DNA of 17,176 nucleotides from Thermoplasmata archaeon M9B2D (GTDB taxonomy: Archaea; Thermoplasmatota; E2; DHVEG-1): contig MUGD01000035.1 of NCBI GenBank assembly GCA_002900555.1, forward strand, positions 1-17,176, in the 5' to 3' direction. Position 1 is the stretch's first letter, and every line of letters begins with the position of its first letter. Below, one piece after another: positions 1 to 8,883 of the stretch. Under the pieces are notes generated by a model. The model saw only the letters and a program-made list of their open reading frames with translations. It made no database searches and was not told the DNA's origin. The position numbers and the translations under genes were made by a program.

Positions 1-40
1 GCACACATTTAATGTAAAATTTCCTTTTAGAAACTATCAA

Positions 41-50
41 TTATAAATAT
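41..50 (+). promoter_or_regulatory. Possible TATA box of the ferredoxin-like gene
   Basis: TTATAAATAT lies about 40 to 50 bases ahead of the GTG/ATG starts at 91 and 97. Archaeal initiation about 25 bases downstream would give a leader of roughly 15 to 25 bases. A second AT-rich stretch at 73-80 is too close to the start to serve. There is no clear Shine-Dalgarno site, so a short-leader transcript is plausible. The call rests on position and composition only. Confidence 0.3.
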
Positions 51-90
51 CCATGTAGCTATTATAGATTCTCTATAAAAAAGATACGAA

Positions 91-939
91 GTGAGTATGA
101 AACGAAAAGTCATAAAAATCAACGAAGAAGCATGCAACGGCTGCGGTGCATGCATCCCAAACTGTCCTGAAGGAGCAATCCAAGTAATCGATGGAAAAGC
201 CCGCCTCATCAGTGATATCTTTTGCGATGGTCTAGGTGCCTGCATTGGACACTGTCCACAAGATGCCATCACCATCGAAGAAAGGAACGCAGAGCCTTAT
301 GACGAAAGAAAAGTCATGAAAAACATCATTAAAGCAGGTAATAAAACCATCCTTGCTCATCTCAACCATCTCAAAGTCCATGGGGAAACAACATACCTCA
401 AAGAAGCACTAGAAATCCTAAAAGAAAACGACATCACTGTATCGTTCAAAGAAGAACAAACAACACCTTCCCGTGCCTGCAGTTGCCCGGGGGCTACACC
501 TATGGAGTTCTCCTCAGAGAAAAAACCGCAGGAAACCGAACATGGCATACGACCGTCGCATCTTACCAACTGGCCCGTTCAATTTCACCTTATCCCTCCG
601 CATGCATCCTTCATACAAGACAACGATGTCCTGCTTGTAGCGGATTGTGTCGGCTATGCATTAGGGGATTTCCATAAAGAGTATCTCAGGGGAAAATGCC
701 TTGTGATTGCCTGCCCAAAACTAGATACGAACATTGATTCTTATATGCAAAAACTGACCACATTCATCGATGACGCACACATCTCGTCTCTTACTGTAAT
801 GACCATGCAAGTACCCTGTTGCAGAGGACTGCTTGCATTGGCACAACAAGCAGCATCCCAGGCATCAAGAAAAATACCGATTAGATCAATTGTCGTCGGA
901 ATCAAAGGTACCATAATCGAAGAAGAAACCCTATCATAA
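91..939 (+). CDS. 4Fe-4S ferredoxin-like protein with Cys-containing C-terminal domain
   Basis: This 282-residue soluble protein probably carries electrons or acts as a redox partner in the cytoplasm. The N-terminus is a bacterial-type two-cluster ferredoxin fold. The first site is C15-x2-C18-x2-C21-x3-C25-P. The second has C45, C51 and C55-P, but Leu48 stands where the second Cys should be, so it may hold a 3Fe-4S or three-Cys-ligated cluster. Residues 60 to 125 carry no recognised motif. The C-terminal domain carries further cysteines (C130, C132, C186, C203, C208 and the pair C243-C244 in VPCCRG), which look conserved-motif-like and could bind metal or a persulfide. I recognise this architecture from methanogens and clostridia, where it is usually annotated only as a 4Fe-4S binding protein. 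The start is GTG 91, with ATG 97 as an equally good alternative two codons in. The gene converges on uvrB with four bases between the stop codons. The exact function is unknown. Confidence 0.88.
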   Translation: MSMKRKVIKINEEACNGCGACIPNCPEGAIQVIDGKARLISDIFCDGLGACIGHCPQDAITIEERNAEPYDERKVMKNIIKAGNKTILAHLNHLKVHGETTYLKEALEILKENDITVSFKEEQTTPSRACSCPGATPMEFSSEKKPQETEHGIRPSHLTNWPVQFHLIPPHASFIQDNDVLLVADCVGYALGDFHKEYLRGKCLVIACPKLDTNIDSYMQKLTTFIDDAHISSLTVMTMQVPCCRGLLALAQQAASQASRKIPIRSIVVGIKGTIIEEETLS

Positions 940-943
940 AAGC

Positions 944-2875
944 TTATACCATCATCGATTGCCGAAGCCTCTTGATACGATCGCGCAACGCAATCGCTTT
1001 TTCAAAGTCAAGGTCGTCAGCCGCTTTTTTCATCTCAAGCTCGAGATTGACAAGAACCACAGGAACCTCCTTTCGCGGGATATGCTTGGTATCAGTAATT
1101 TCCACGACCTTTTCCTTAATTGGTTTGATGATAGTTGTTGGAGTGATACCATGTTCTGAGTTATACTGCAATTGAACAGTCCGCCTGCGGTTGGTTTCCG
1201 CAAGCGCCCTTTGAATAGAATCAGTCAGGACATCAGCGTACAAAACCACCTTTGAATTCACGTTACGGGCGGCACGGCCGATGATCTGAATCAAACTACG
1301 TTCGTCACGTAAGAATCCTTCCTTATCCGCATCAAGAATGCCGATGAATCCAACCTCCGGGATGTCAATCCCCTCGCGGAGAAGATTAATTCCAACTAAC
1401 ACATCGAACGTCCCTAACCGAAGCTCACGGATGATCTCGGACCGCTCAAGAGTATCAATCTCCGAGTGTAAGTACCGTGTCCGTATCCCTTTCTCCGCGA
1501 GATACTCAGACATCTCCTCAGCAAGTTTTTTCGTCAACGTGTTCACCAGCACTCGATCACCATGCTTCAAAGTGGTCTGTATCTCACCAATCAAATTTTG
1601 GATTTGACCCTGGATCTTACGTACTTCTACAGGAGGGTCAACCAGACCAGTGGGTCGAATAATCTGCTCAACTATCTGCTGTGATTTCCCAAGCTCATAA
1701 GCACCTGGTGTTGCAGATACAAACACCACGGTATGCATATACTGCTCGAATTCCTCAAATGTCAACGGACGGTTGTCCATCGCACTAGGCAGACGAAAGC
1801 CGTACTCTATCAAGTTTTGTTTTCTGGAAAACTCCCCATGATGCATCCCATGGATCTGTGGGATTGTACGGTGGCTCTCATCGATGAACATCAGAAAATC
1901 AGAGGGAAAATAATCAAGCAGACAGTACGGTTTATCCCCTGGTTTTCGTCCATCAAGATGCCGTGAGTAATTTTCAATCCCTTTGCAAAACCCGGTCTCC
2001 TGGATCATCTCAAGATCGTACAGTGTGCGCTGTTTCAACCGATGTGCCTCCAACGCAGGAAGCTGGGGGAGTCGTTGCTCAAGCTCTTGTTTGATGGACT
2101 CAATCGCACGTTTCTGACTACTCTCAGGAATCACGAAATGCTTCGCTGGATAAATAAACAGATAGTTCAACACCTCAACAACGTCACCAGTGTTCTTATG
2201 AAGCTCCCGTATTGATTCTATCACATCCCCAAACATCTCGATCCGATAGATGTTCTGATAGTACCCCAAGATAAGGTCAATAGTATCGCCCTTGACACGA
2301 AAACGACCAGGTAAAAGTTCGACATCGTTTCTCTCATACTGTATATCAAGCAGCCGATGCAGAAGAGTGTTCCTTGGGATACGCTGGCCTTTCCGTATCT
2401 CAAAACCAAGCCCCTTGTAGTCAATGGGGTTTCCGACATTATAGATGCAGGACACCGATGCAACGATGATCACATCTTGCCGTGATGACAGTGAAGCGGT
2501 CGCAGCAAGACGCATCTGTTCTATCTTTGGGTTGATATCTGCATCCTTCTCGATGTAAAGATCTTTCTGAGGGAGATACGACTCCGGCTGATAATAATCA
2601 TAATAAGAGACGAAATATTCCACCCGGTTGTCAGGAAAAAACTCCTTAAATTCACTGTAAAGCTGAGCCGCAAGCGTCTTGTTATGGGCAATGACAATCG
2701 TAGGGCGTTGAACTTGCTCAATCACATGCGCCATGGAAAATGTCTTCCCAGATCCCGTGACCCCTAGCAATGTCTGGGCAGCATACTTTTTCATAATACC
2801 ATCAACAAGTTTTTTGATGGCATTTGGCTGTGATCCTTTGGGAGTTAAATTTGTTTGTAAGTTAAACCTCGTCAT
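944..2875 (-). CDS. uvrB: UvrABC system protein B (excision repair helicase/damage verification)
   Basis: UvrB receives damaged DNA from UvrA, verifies the lesion by strand separation and loads UvrC for the dual incision. At 643 residues it is close to the usual 660 to 670. Visible are Walker A GVTGSGKT (residues 38-45), the tyrosine-rich beta-hairpin with Y91, Y92, Y94 and Y95, the DESH motif II (D332-H335), the late helicase motifs (QIIGRAARN), and a C-terminal UVR domain (about 604-643) that contacts UvrC. Nothing essential is missing. The ATG at 2875 overlaps the uvrC stop in an ATGA arrangement, which implies translational coupling. It is the last gene of the uvrA-uvrC-uvrB operon. Similarity to the Bacillus protein from memory is high throughout, in keeping with bacterial origin of archaeal UvrABC. 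Confidence 0.98.
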   Translation of the reverse strand: MTRFNLQTNLTPKGSQPNAIKKLVDGIMKKYAAQTLLGVTGSGKTFSMAHVIEQVQRPTIVIAHNKTLAAQLYSEFKEFFPDNRVEYFVSYYDYYQPESYLPQKDLYIEKDADINPKIEQMRLAATASLSSRQDVIIVASVSCIYNVGNPIDYKGLGFEIRKGQRIPRNTLLHRLLDIQYERNDVELLPGRFRVKGDTIDLILGYYQNIYRIEMFGDVIESIRELHKNTGDVVEVLNYLFIYPAKHFVIPESSQKRAIESIKQELEQRLPQLPALEAHRLKQRTLYDLEMIQETGFCKGIENYSRHLDGRKPGDKPYCLLDYFPSDFLMFIDESHRTIPQIHGMHHGEFSRKQNLIEYGFRLPSAMDNRPLTFEEFEQYMHTVVFVSATPGAYELGKSQQIVEQIIRPTGLVDPPVEVRKIQGQIQNLIGEIQTTLKHGDRVLVNTLTKKLAEEMSEYLAEKGIRTRYLHSEIDTLERSEIIRELRLGTFDVLVGINLLREGIDIPEVGFIGILDADKEGFLRDERSLIQIIGRAARNVNSKVVLYADVLTDSIQRALAETNRRRTVQLQYNSEHGITPTTIIKPIKEKVVEITDTKHIPRKEVPVVLVNLELEMKKAADDLDFEKAIALRDRIKRLRQSMMV

Positions 2876-4422
2876 GCTCTCAATTCTTTTTTCCGTAGCA
2901 GTCGATTATACGCAATCGCGAACCGATGCGCCTCATCACGTATCTCCCTGATAAATAGCAATGCTTTTTCTTTTTTCCCAAGATGAAGTGGCTGTGGGAA
3001 GCCAGGCAGATAGATTTCTTCAAATTGTTTTGCGATGGAAAGGATAGGAATTTTCAAATCGATTTTCTCAAGCTCACGGATCACAGCGTTAAGTTGCCCA
3101 ATCCCCCCATCGACGATGATAAGTTGTGGCAATGCCGCGTGCTCCTGCTGTAACCGAGTGTATCGTCGTCGTACCACCTCGGACATAGCAGCGACATCAT
3201 CAATGCCCTGGACCGTCCGTATACGGAATCTCCTGTAATTGGTTTTATCTGGTTTTCCATTGCGATACTGCACCATGGAGCCAACCATAGAGGTCCCAGA
3301 CAAATGGGAGATATCGAAACATTCAATGACCACGGGTGATTCTTGGAGATGGAGTGTACGTTTGAGTTCCTCAACCTTTGTTATATCCCCAAAAAACGTG
3401 CTTTCGATGTTCTTTACCACGAGATCAAGCAGCTGTTTTTTTGTTCCTTTTTTCGGTACGATGATACTGACGTTTTTCTTACGTTTCTGCGAAAGAAACA
3501 TTACGACAGATTCAGAGAGTGTCTTTGGGACAATCAGTTCCCTGGGGATTGGGTTCTCTGAATAATACTGCACGATGAATTCCTCTAAAAAATCAGGAGT
3601 ATATCTAAAGACAAACTCGTTTTTCGTAGAGAGAGTCCCTTTATATATGTTAAAGAGCATGAGATAGACGTGTTCATCTTTGATATAAAAATTAATAATG
3701 TCTTCATCAAAAGTACGTTGTCGCTGCATCTTCTGATGATCCTGAAGATGCTCTATCGCCATTAATTGATCTCGAAGGAGTAACGCTCCTTCAAAATCGC
3801 ATCGTTGGGATTTTCTGTTCATCTCCTGCTTCAGTTTCTTTTGTAATGCCGTTGATTTCCCCGAAAGAATAAGACGAACGTTTCGTATTTTCATATCGTA
3901 CTCTTGTTTTGAGATCGCCCCGATGCATGGGGCATCACAGAGCTTGAGATGGAACCGAAGACATGGTTTTTTCGGGAGTTTTTTGCAGGTGCGCAATGCA
4001 AACGTTGTTGTAAGGAACTGCAACACATGGTCGCGTTCCAAGGCAGAGACAAACGGACCGTAATATGCTCCATCTGCTTGTTTCTGTCGTGCAATACGTA
4101 ACTTGGGGAATTGTTCGTCTGTGAGGTGGATGTAAGCATAGGTTTTTGCATCCTTCAGATTGATATTGTATTTCGGTTGATGTTTTTTTATAAGCGTGTT
4201 TTCCAAAATCAGTGCTTCAACCTCGGTATCTGTCACGATAAACGAAATCGAGGCGATGTTTCTTATGAGACTGCCGGTTTTTGGGTCGATTTGCTTTTTT
4301 TGAAAATAGCTTTGTATTCTTTTTCGCAGATTTTTTGCTTTTCCGATATAGATAATCTTGTTGGTAACGTCCTGGAAAAGATAGCACCCGGGGGTTGTTG
4401 GAAACGTAGCTATGTCAAACAT
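2872..4422 (-). CDS. uvrC: UvrABC system protein C (excinuclease), lacking C-terminal HhH
   Basis: UvrC makes the two incisions flanking a lesion held by UvrB. The N-terminal GIY-YIG nuclease domain has Y14, Y25-I-G27, R35 and E74. Four cysteines (C146, C154, C162, C166) sit where bacterial UvrC has a Cys cluster reported to bind 4Fe-4S. A UVR domain follows around residues 190 to 230 ([16 protein letters not shown]). The RNase H-like nuclease domain retains its catalytic triad: D370 (FDISH), D438 (VDGG) and H499 (DEAHRFA). The protein stops 17 residues after H499, at 516 residues against about 590 to 610 in bacteria, so the (HhH)2 DNA-binding module is absent. The stop is shared with the uvrB start, so this end looks native. 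The 5' end overlaps the last 13 bases of uvrA. Confidence 0.97.
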   Translation of the reverse strand: MFDIATFPTTPGCYLFQDVTNKIIYIGKAKNLRKRIQSYFQKKQIDPKTGSLIRNIASISFIVTDTEVEALILENTLIKKHQPKYNINLKDAKTYAYIHLTDEQFPKLRIARQKQADGAYYGPFVSALERDHVLQFLTTTFALRTCKKLPKKPCLRFHLKLCDAPCIGAISKQEYDMKIRNVRLILSGKSTALQKKLKQEMNRKSQRCDFEGALLLRDQLMAIEHLQDHQKMQRQRTFDEDIINFYIKDEHVYLMLFNIYKGTLSTKNEFVFRYTPDFLEEFIVQYYSENPIPRELIVPKTLSESVVMFLSQKRKKNVSIIVPKKGTKKQLLDLVVKNIESTFFGDITKVEELKRTLHLQESPVVIECFDISHLSGTSMVGSMVQYRNGKPDKTNYRRFRIRTVQGIDDVAAMSEVVRRRYTRLQQEHAALPQLIIVDGGIGQLNAVIRELEKIDLKIPILSIAKQFEEIYLPGFPQPLHLGKKEKALLFIREIRDEAHRFAIAYNRLLRKKELRA

Positions 4423-7232
4423 ACCTTCTTCTCACGAAGCAACGGTCGAAGGATTTGACCGGTGTAGCTTTTCTTAGTGCATGCAACTTCTTCAGGGGTT
4501 CCTGTAGCGATGATTTCCCCGCCAAGATCACCACCTTCTGGACCAAGATCTATGATATAATCCGCACACTTAATCACTTCCATGTTATGCTCAATGACAA
4601 CGATGGTATTGCCCATTGTCACCAAATCATTAAGGACATCGATGAGCTTTTTGACATCGTGAAAATGCAGGCCGGTTGTCGGTTCATCGAGAAGATATAA
4701 TGTCTGTCCTGTGCTTTTCTTGGAAAGCTCTCGTGTTAGTTTGATTCGCTGCGCCTCCCCACCAGAAAGGGTCGTGGAGCTCTGACCAAGCTTTATGTAG
4801 TGTAACCCAACCCGCGAGAGCGTCTCCAGTTTCTTCCGGATGTAGGGGATGTTTTCAAAGAGAGCTAACGCCTCCTCCACACTCATCGCAAGGACATCGG
4901 CAATGGTTTTTCCCTTGTAGTGCACCTCCAGGGTCTCCTTGTTGTATCGTTTTCCTTTGCACTCCTCACATTCGATGTAAATATCTGGGAGAAAGTTCAT
5001 CTCTATCTTGATAAGACCATCTCCATGGCATGCTTCGCATCGACCTCCTTGCACATTAAATGAGAACCGACCTGCTTTATACCCCCGGAGTTTGGCTTCA
5101 GGGGTCATGGCAAAAATTCTGCGAATCTCATCAAATACCTTCGTATAGGTTGCTGGGTTGCTCCGTGGTGTCTTGCCAATCGGGCTTTGATCGATGACTA
5201 TTACCTTGTCTATCTTAGAATCGCATTCTATTGTATCATGTATGCCTGGACGGTTTCGGGAATCATGGAGCTGACGCATCAGACCTTTGTAAATAATTTC
5301 ATAAATCAGCGTTGATTTACCACTTCCAGAAACCCCGGTAACGACAGTAAAAACGCCGATGGGGATGTTGACATCGATGTTTTTTAGATTATTCTCCCGG
5401 CATCCTTTTACCCGGATGTAGGTCTCTGCATGACGTCTGTTTTCAGGAGCCTTAATGGAGAGTCTACCGGAGAGGTACTGCCCAGTGAGTGAATGAGGAT
5501 GTCGCGCAATTTCTCCTGGTGGCCCTCTTGCGATTATTTTACCTCCATGAATCCCAGCACCTGGACCCATGTCGATGACATAGTCAGCATGTCGTATTGT
5601 TTCCTCATCATGTTCGACGACAATAAGTGTATTACCCAAATCCCGTAACCGTTGGAGTGTCTGAATAAGCTTCTTATTGTCCCGCTGATGCAACCCGACA
5701 GAGGGTTCATCAAGGATGTAGAGAACCCCCATGAGGTTTGACCCGATCTGGGTCGCAAGCCGTATCCTTTGTGACTCGCCACCAGAAAGTGTACCGGCAT
5801 TTCGGGAGAGTGTTAGATAGTTAAGCCCGACGTTATCTAAGAACTTCAACCGTGCTTTGATCTCCTTTAATATTAAAGAAGCGATCTCCTGCTGTTTTTT
5901 TGTCAATCGTATTGTTTCGAAGAAATCAAGAGACTGTTTAATCGACATATCGGTGATGTCGATGATTGATTTCTTGGCGATTTTCACACAGAGGATTTTT
6001 TGTTTTAAGCGTTTTCCGTTACAGACCGGACAAGGGGAGATACGCATGAACCGTTCCATATCTTGTCTTCGGTATTCCGACTCAGTTTGTTTAAAGAGAC
6101 GCTCTGATTGGGGGATAAGACCCTCCCAATACCCTACGTGGGAATAGTGGGCATCACCATTTTTCATGTGAAAGGTAAACCGTATCGGCACGGATGATCC
6201 ATACATGATTGCTGTATACTGCTGATCAGTAAGGTCTTTTATTGGGGTGAATATGTCAAAGCCGTAATGCTTTGCAACAGCCCCAAGATAATTGTTTCTC
6301 CAACCATCCCGAATCGTCCTGTATAACGCAATGGCACCGTCAGCGATACTAAGGTCTTTATTCGGGATGATAAGATCAGGGTCAAACTCCATCTTGATTC
6401 CTAGTCCATGGCAGGCTTCACATGCACCAAAGGGGCTGTTAAAAGAAAACATTCGTGGTTGGAGTTCTTCAAACACCATACCACATACTGGACATGCCAG
6501 TGCAGATGAGTAGATATGTTCCCCACCTGTTTCATCCAACACAATTAAAAGTCCATTGGATTTCTGTAAGGCATGTTCACAGGCTTCTGTGAGGCGGGTA
6601 GCATCTGTTGTTTTGACACGGTCTATAACTATTTCGATATCGTGTTTTTTGTACCGCTCAAGGGTAATCTTCTCATCGGTTCTATGGATTGTTTTGTTTA
6701 CTCGTATCCTGGTATATCCCTCCCTGTTGAGGTCTTTGAACAGTTGCTCGTAGGTTCCTTTCCGCTGACGGATGACCGGTGAGAGAACGATGACGGTTCC
6801 CTGTATGTCCGCTGCAATCATTTCCGATATCTTCTGAGGAGATTGGGACTCGATCTTGATGTTATGGGTGGGACAGTACGGAATACCTATTCGTGCGAAT
6901 AACAACCGAAGGTAGTCGTAGATCTCTGTGATGGTGCCGACGGTGCTGCGGGGGTTTTTACTTGTTGTTTTCTGTTCAATAGAAATCGCAGGAGATAATC
7001 CTTCTATGCTATCGACATCTGGTTTATTCATCAGACCTAGGAACTGGCGTGCATACGCTGAGAGTGATTCTACATAGCGTCGTTGGCCTTCGGCATAGAG
7101 GGTGTCAAAAGCAAGTGTGGATTTCCCGGAACCAGAGATTCCTGTAATGACGATGAAGGTGTCTCTTGGTAGTTCTACATTTATGTTTTTTAGGTTGTGT
7201 TCTCGTGCTCCTTTGATGATGATGTTTTTCAT
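4410..7232 (-). CDS. uvrA: UvrABC system protein A (damage-recognition ATPase)
   Basis: UvrA is the dimeric ABC-class ATPase that finds bulky DNA lesions and delivers UvrB. At 940 residues it matches the E. coli length. The first ATPase half has Walker A GISGSGKS (31-38) and signature LSGGESQR (from L482). The second has Walker A GVSGSGKS (K639) and signature LSGGEAQR (from L822), with D-loop LDEPTTGLH. Both zinc modules are intact: C247/C250/C271/C274 and C732/C735/C755/C758. The UvrB-binding and insertion regions lie between the first Walker A and zinc 1. The start ATG 7232 follows a GGGGGAT stretch (7238-7244) that may act as a weak ribosome binding site. It is the first gene of the operon and overlaps uvrC by 13 bases. 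I saw no LexA-type operator ahead of it. Confidence 0.98.
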   Translation of the reverse strand: MKNIIIKGAREHNLKNINVELPRDTFIVITGISGSGKSTLAFDTLYAEGQRRYVESLSAYARQFLGLMNKPDVDSIEGLSPAISIEQKTTSKNPRSTVGTITEIYDYLRLLFARIGIPYCPTHNIKIESQSPQKISEMIAADIQGTVIVLSPVIRQRKGTYEQLFKDLNREGYTRIRVNKTIHRTDEKITLERYKKHDIEIVIDRVKTTDATRLTEACEHALQKSNGLLIVLDETGGEHIYSSALACPVCGMVFEELQPRMFSFNSPFGACEACHGLGIKMEFDPDLIIPNKDLSIADGAIALYRTIRDGWRNNYLGAVAKHYGFDIFTPIKDLTDQQYTAIMYGSSVPIRFTFHMKNGDAHYSHVGYWEGLIPQSERLFKQTESEYRRQDMERFMRISPCPVCNGKRLKQKILCVKIAKKSIIDITDMSIKQSLDFFETIRLTKKQQEIASLILKEIKARLKFLDNVGLNYLTLSRNAGTLSGGESQRIRLATQIGSNLMGVLYILDEPSVGLHQRDNKKLIQTLQRLRDLGNTLIVVEHDEETIRHADYVIDMGPGAGIHGGKIIARGPPGEIARHPHSLTGQYLSGRLSIKAPENRRHAETYIRVKGCRENNLKNIDVNIPIGVFTVVTGVSGSGKSTLIYEIIYKGLMRQLHDSRNRPGIHDTIECDSKIDKVIVIDQSPIGKTPRSNPATYTKVFDEIRRIFAMTPEAKLRGYKAGRFSFNVQGGRCEACHGDGLIKIEMNFLPDIYIECEECKGKRYNKETLEVHYKGKTIADVLAMSVEEALALFENIPYIRKKLETLSRVGLHYIKLGQSSTTLSGGEAQRIKLTRELSKKSTGQTLYLLDEPTTGLHFHDVKKLIDVLNDLVTMGNTIVVIEHNMEVIKCADYIIDLGPEGGDLGGEIIATGTPEEVACTKKSYTGQILRPLLREKKVCLT

Positions 7233-7257
7233 TGGTAATCCCCCATGAAAACAGCAA

Positions 7258-7278
7258 TTATATATACAAATATATACA
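7258..7278 (-). promoter_or_regulatory. TATA-box region of the uvrACB operon
   Basis: On the - strand two overlapping TATA-like elements (TGTATATATTTG and GTATATATAA) lie 26 to 46 bases ahead of the uvrA ATG at 7232. Initiation about 25 bases downstream would place the transcript start around 7237 to 7247, giving a leaderless or very short-leader mRNA. It is a good match to an archaeal core promoter. A transcription factor B element was not resolved. Confidence 0.55.
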
Positions 7279-7438
7279 TTTTATTTGGGCAATCTATCAC
7301 TCGTAACTGGTAATCCGCTCTCAGACAAACACAAACCTCTATACAAGGTTTTCTAAAGGATTACTGAAAGTAAAGAAAAAAACCGTAGGAGGAATAGCTG
7401 ATATACTTGCGTGATGTAAAAAGTCCCCTATTTAACTT

Positions 7439-7453
7439 GTTGAGCTGCTCAAC
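7439..7453. repeat. 15-base perfect palindrome (7-base arms)
   Basis: GTTGAGC-T-GCTCAAC is a perfect inverted repeat with a one-base centre, in the non-coding gap between uvrA and the small secreted-protein gene. It is not followed by a T-run on either strand, so it does not look like a terminator. A one-base loop also makes an RNA hairpin poor. A dimeric regulator operator is the likeliest reading, though nothing next to it shows which gene it would serve. Confidence 0.4.
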
Positions 7454-7491
7454 GCACTTTTAATGAAAAAACCCTCAGAGGATTCCTTTCC

Positions 7492-7513
7492 AAAAATTAA
7501 TAAAAAGAAGAAG
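7492..7513 (-). terminator. T-rich terminator of the small secreted-protein gene
   Basis: Read on the - strand, the bases just after the stop codon at 7523 are CTTCTTCTTTTTATTAATTTTT. This is the oligo-T type of signal that ends archaeal transcripts without a hairpin. It also separates this gene from the uvr operon. Confidence 0.45.
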
Positions 7514-7522
7514 GAGAGTATC

Positions 7523-7834
7523 TTAGATTACATCAGTGGAATTATTTTTCCCTAAGATCCTTAGAATCAGTAAAAATACGATTCCACCGGTCAGAGCGAC
7601 TATCCATCGTAGAAGTTTTAATAGGATGATGGCCAACGTTATTAAGAATATTTGCGGGGATGGATCATCCTTAAATTTCTCCTTAAGTCCTTCGAGATAT
7701 GCGGTTTGAATTTCTATAAAATTCGGTGATATTGCAGCGGCGTGTGCTACTTTGGCTTCCTCTGCAGCCACTGTTGGCAACATCATTAAAAGAAAAACAG
7801 CCAACAAGCTACCTACAATTAAAGCTTTTTTCAT
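7523..7834 (-). CDS. Small secreted or membrane protein with signal peptide, function unknown
   Basis: This predicted 103-residue protein is not one I recognise. Residues 1-22 form a typical Sec signal peptide: two lysines, a long hydrophobic core, then TVAAEEA with a plausible signal peptidase site. A charged middle part (about 36-58) follows, then a hydrophobic stretch at 60-94 that could form one long or two short membrane helices broken by LLRW and TGG. The tail is short and polar. The start is ATG 7834 because a perfect GGAGGT site (7843-7848) precedes it by eight bases. A longer in-frame ATG at 7873 would add 13 charged residues, bury the signal peptide and lie upstream of that site. 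The gene stands alone on its strand. It may be exported and anchored by its C-terminus. Confidence 0.75.
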   Translation of the reverse strand: MKKALIVGSLLAVFLLMMLPTVAAEEAKVAHAAAISPNFIEIQTAYLEGLKEKFKDDPSPQIFLITLAIILLKLLRWIVALTGGIVFLLILRILGKNNSTDVI

Positions 7835-7870
7835 TTTATAAGACCTCCTATGTTTGTTATCAACCTCTAG

Positions 7871-7898
7871 CATTTAAATGTTTTCTCTTTAATATAAG
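7871..7898 (-). promoter_or_regulatory. Promoter region of the small secreted-protein gene
   Basis: On the - strand, TTATATTAAAG (about 7887-7897) and the palindrome CATTTAAATG (7871-7880) are TATA-like. The first would start transcription near 7865, leaving a leader that contains the GGAGGT site at 7843-7848. The second lies too close to that site to be the main box. Confidence 0.4.
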
Positions 7899-7978
7899 TA
7901 AAAAACCAGTACAATATCTCTGTTTTTAAAGGGAGAAATACAACCGAAAACTATTTTAGATAAGAACTGTAAAGGCCC

Positions 7979-8179
7979 TTGGCAATAAGTGTACAACAAG
8001 AGGTTTTAAACAAAACAGATAAACTAACTATCGAGGAGCTAAAAAAGATGAGACCCGCTAGCCAGATGTCAAGTCAACAAAATACCAATCAAATCAAAGC
8101 GATAGAAAGCTCCTTGAATCCTCCCATGCCAGTAAAATCCACTACTCATTATTTAAACAAAACCAAACACGTACCATAG
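7979..8179 (+). CDS. Possible small ORF ahead of the ABC transporter
   Basis: The gap between the small secreted-protein gene and the ABC ATPase is about 370 bases, and this is its only sizeable open frame. From TTG 7979 it codes for 66 residues, with no ribosome binding site ahead of the TTG. From ATG 8048 it codes for 43 residues, and there a GAGGAG (8033-8038) lies nine bases upstream, which makes the shorter form more credible. The product is polar, rich in Gln, Asn and Lys, with no membrane segment, signal peptide, cysteine pattern or known domain. It ends 23 bases before the ATPase and could be co-transcribed with it. It may equally be untranslated leader or a gene remnant. No function can be suggested. 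Confidence 0.25.
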   Translation: MAISVQQEVLNKTDKLTIEELKKMRPASQMSSQQNTNQIKAIESSLNPPMPVKSTTHYLNKTKHVP

Positions 8180-8202
8180 AACAATTTCTACGGGGAGCTG
8201 TA

Positions 8203-8883
8203 ATGCCAGAATATGTAATCGACATCGAATCATTAACAAAAATCTACAAAACAGGAAAAACAGAATTAAAAGCATTAAACAATGTGACATTACAAATAAA
8301 AAAAAAAGATTTTATCGCGATTATGGGTCCCTCAGGTTCAGGTAAAAGTACCCTTATGAATATCATCGGTTGTTTAGACCGCCCCACCTCAGGAACCGTT
8401 ATCATCGATAAAGAAAACATATCAGCGGTCAATGATAATCAATTAGCTGAAATCAGAGGAAGGAAGATTGGGTTTATTTTCCAGAAATTCAACCTCATTC
8501 CAACCATGAATGCAGTAAAAAATATCGCACTTCCAATGGTTTTTCTTGGTGAAAAAAAAACAGACCGGGATCAACGAGCAACCGACCTGCTCACCAAAGT
8601 AGGACTAGCAAACTGGGCGACACATCGCCCTGCAGAACTATCAGGTGGACAACAACAACGCATTGCAATCGCACGAGCACTCAGCAACAACCCTTCGATC
8701 ATTCTCGCAGATGAACCAACAGGAAACCTGGATTCAAAAACCGGTGAACAAATCATGCAATTGCTCGTTTCATTAAACAAAGAAGGGAAAACCATTTTGC
8801 TAGTGACACATGCGGCCGCGTTAAAACGCTATGCAAACCGGGTCGTCACCATGCTTGATGGGAAGCTCAGTGAGGAACAATGA
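8203..8883 (+). CDS. ABC transporter ATP-binding protein, MacB/LolD type
   Basis: This 226-residue cytoplasmic ATPase should power the membrane permease encoded next to it. It shows Walker [10 protein letters not shown] (42-50), Q-loop Gln94, the signature LSGGQQQR (146-153), Walker B ending in DE (D170-E171) with the D-loop TGNLD, and switch His203. The [10 protein letters not shown] stretch and the [10 protein letters not shown] motif are typical of the LolD/MacB/FtsE class, which drives lipid, peptide or macrolide export by mechanotransmission instead of classic substrate transport. The start ATG 8203 follows GGGGAG (8192-8197). The stop overlaps the permease start as ATGA, so the pair is translationally coupled. 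The substrate is not evident. Confidence 0.95.
   Translation: MPEYVIDIESLTKIYKTGKTELKALNNVTLQIKKKDFIAIMGPSGSGKSTLMNIIGCLDRPTSGTVIIDKENISAVNDNQLAEIRGRKIGFIFQKFNLIPTMNAVKNIALPMVFLGEKKTDRDQRATDLLTKVGLANWATHRPAELSGGQQQRIAIARALSNNPSIILADEPTGNLDSKTGEQIMQLLVSLNKEGKTILLVTHAAALKRYANRVVTMLDGKLSEEQ

Noticed and set aside
959..1662. Several + strand open frames inside uvrB
   Set aside because: They are antisense shadows of a strongly conserved gene, with no initiation signals or recognisable domains.
7233..7246. Five-codon upstream ORF overlapping the uvrA start (ATG at 7246 on the - strand, stop overlapping the uvrA ATG)
   Set aside because: The likely transcript start falls at or after this ATG, so it would often not be in the mRNA.
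7380..7425. Isolated GGAGG (7387-7391) on the + strand suggesting a small gene
   Set aside because: No start codon at suitable spacing opens a frame of more than a few codons.
7835..7873. N-terminal extension of the small secreted protein (ATG 7873)
   Set aside because: It would bury the signal peptide behind 13 charged residues and lie upstream of the GGAGGT site that fits ATG 7834.
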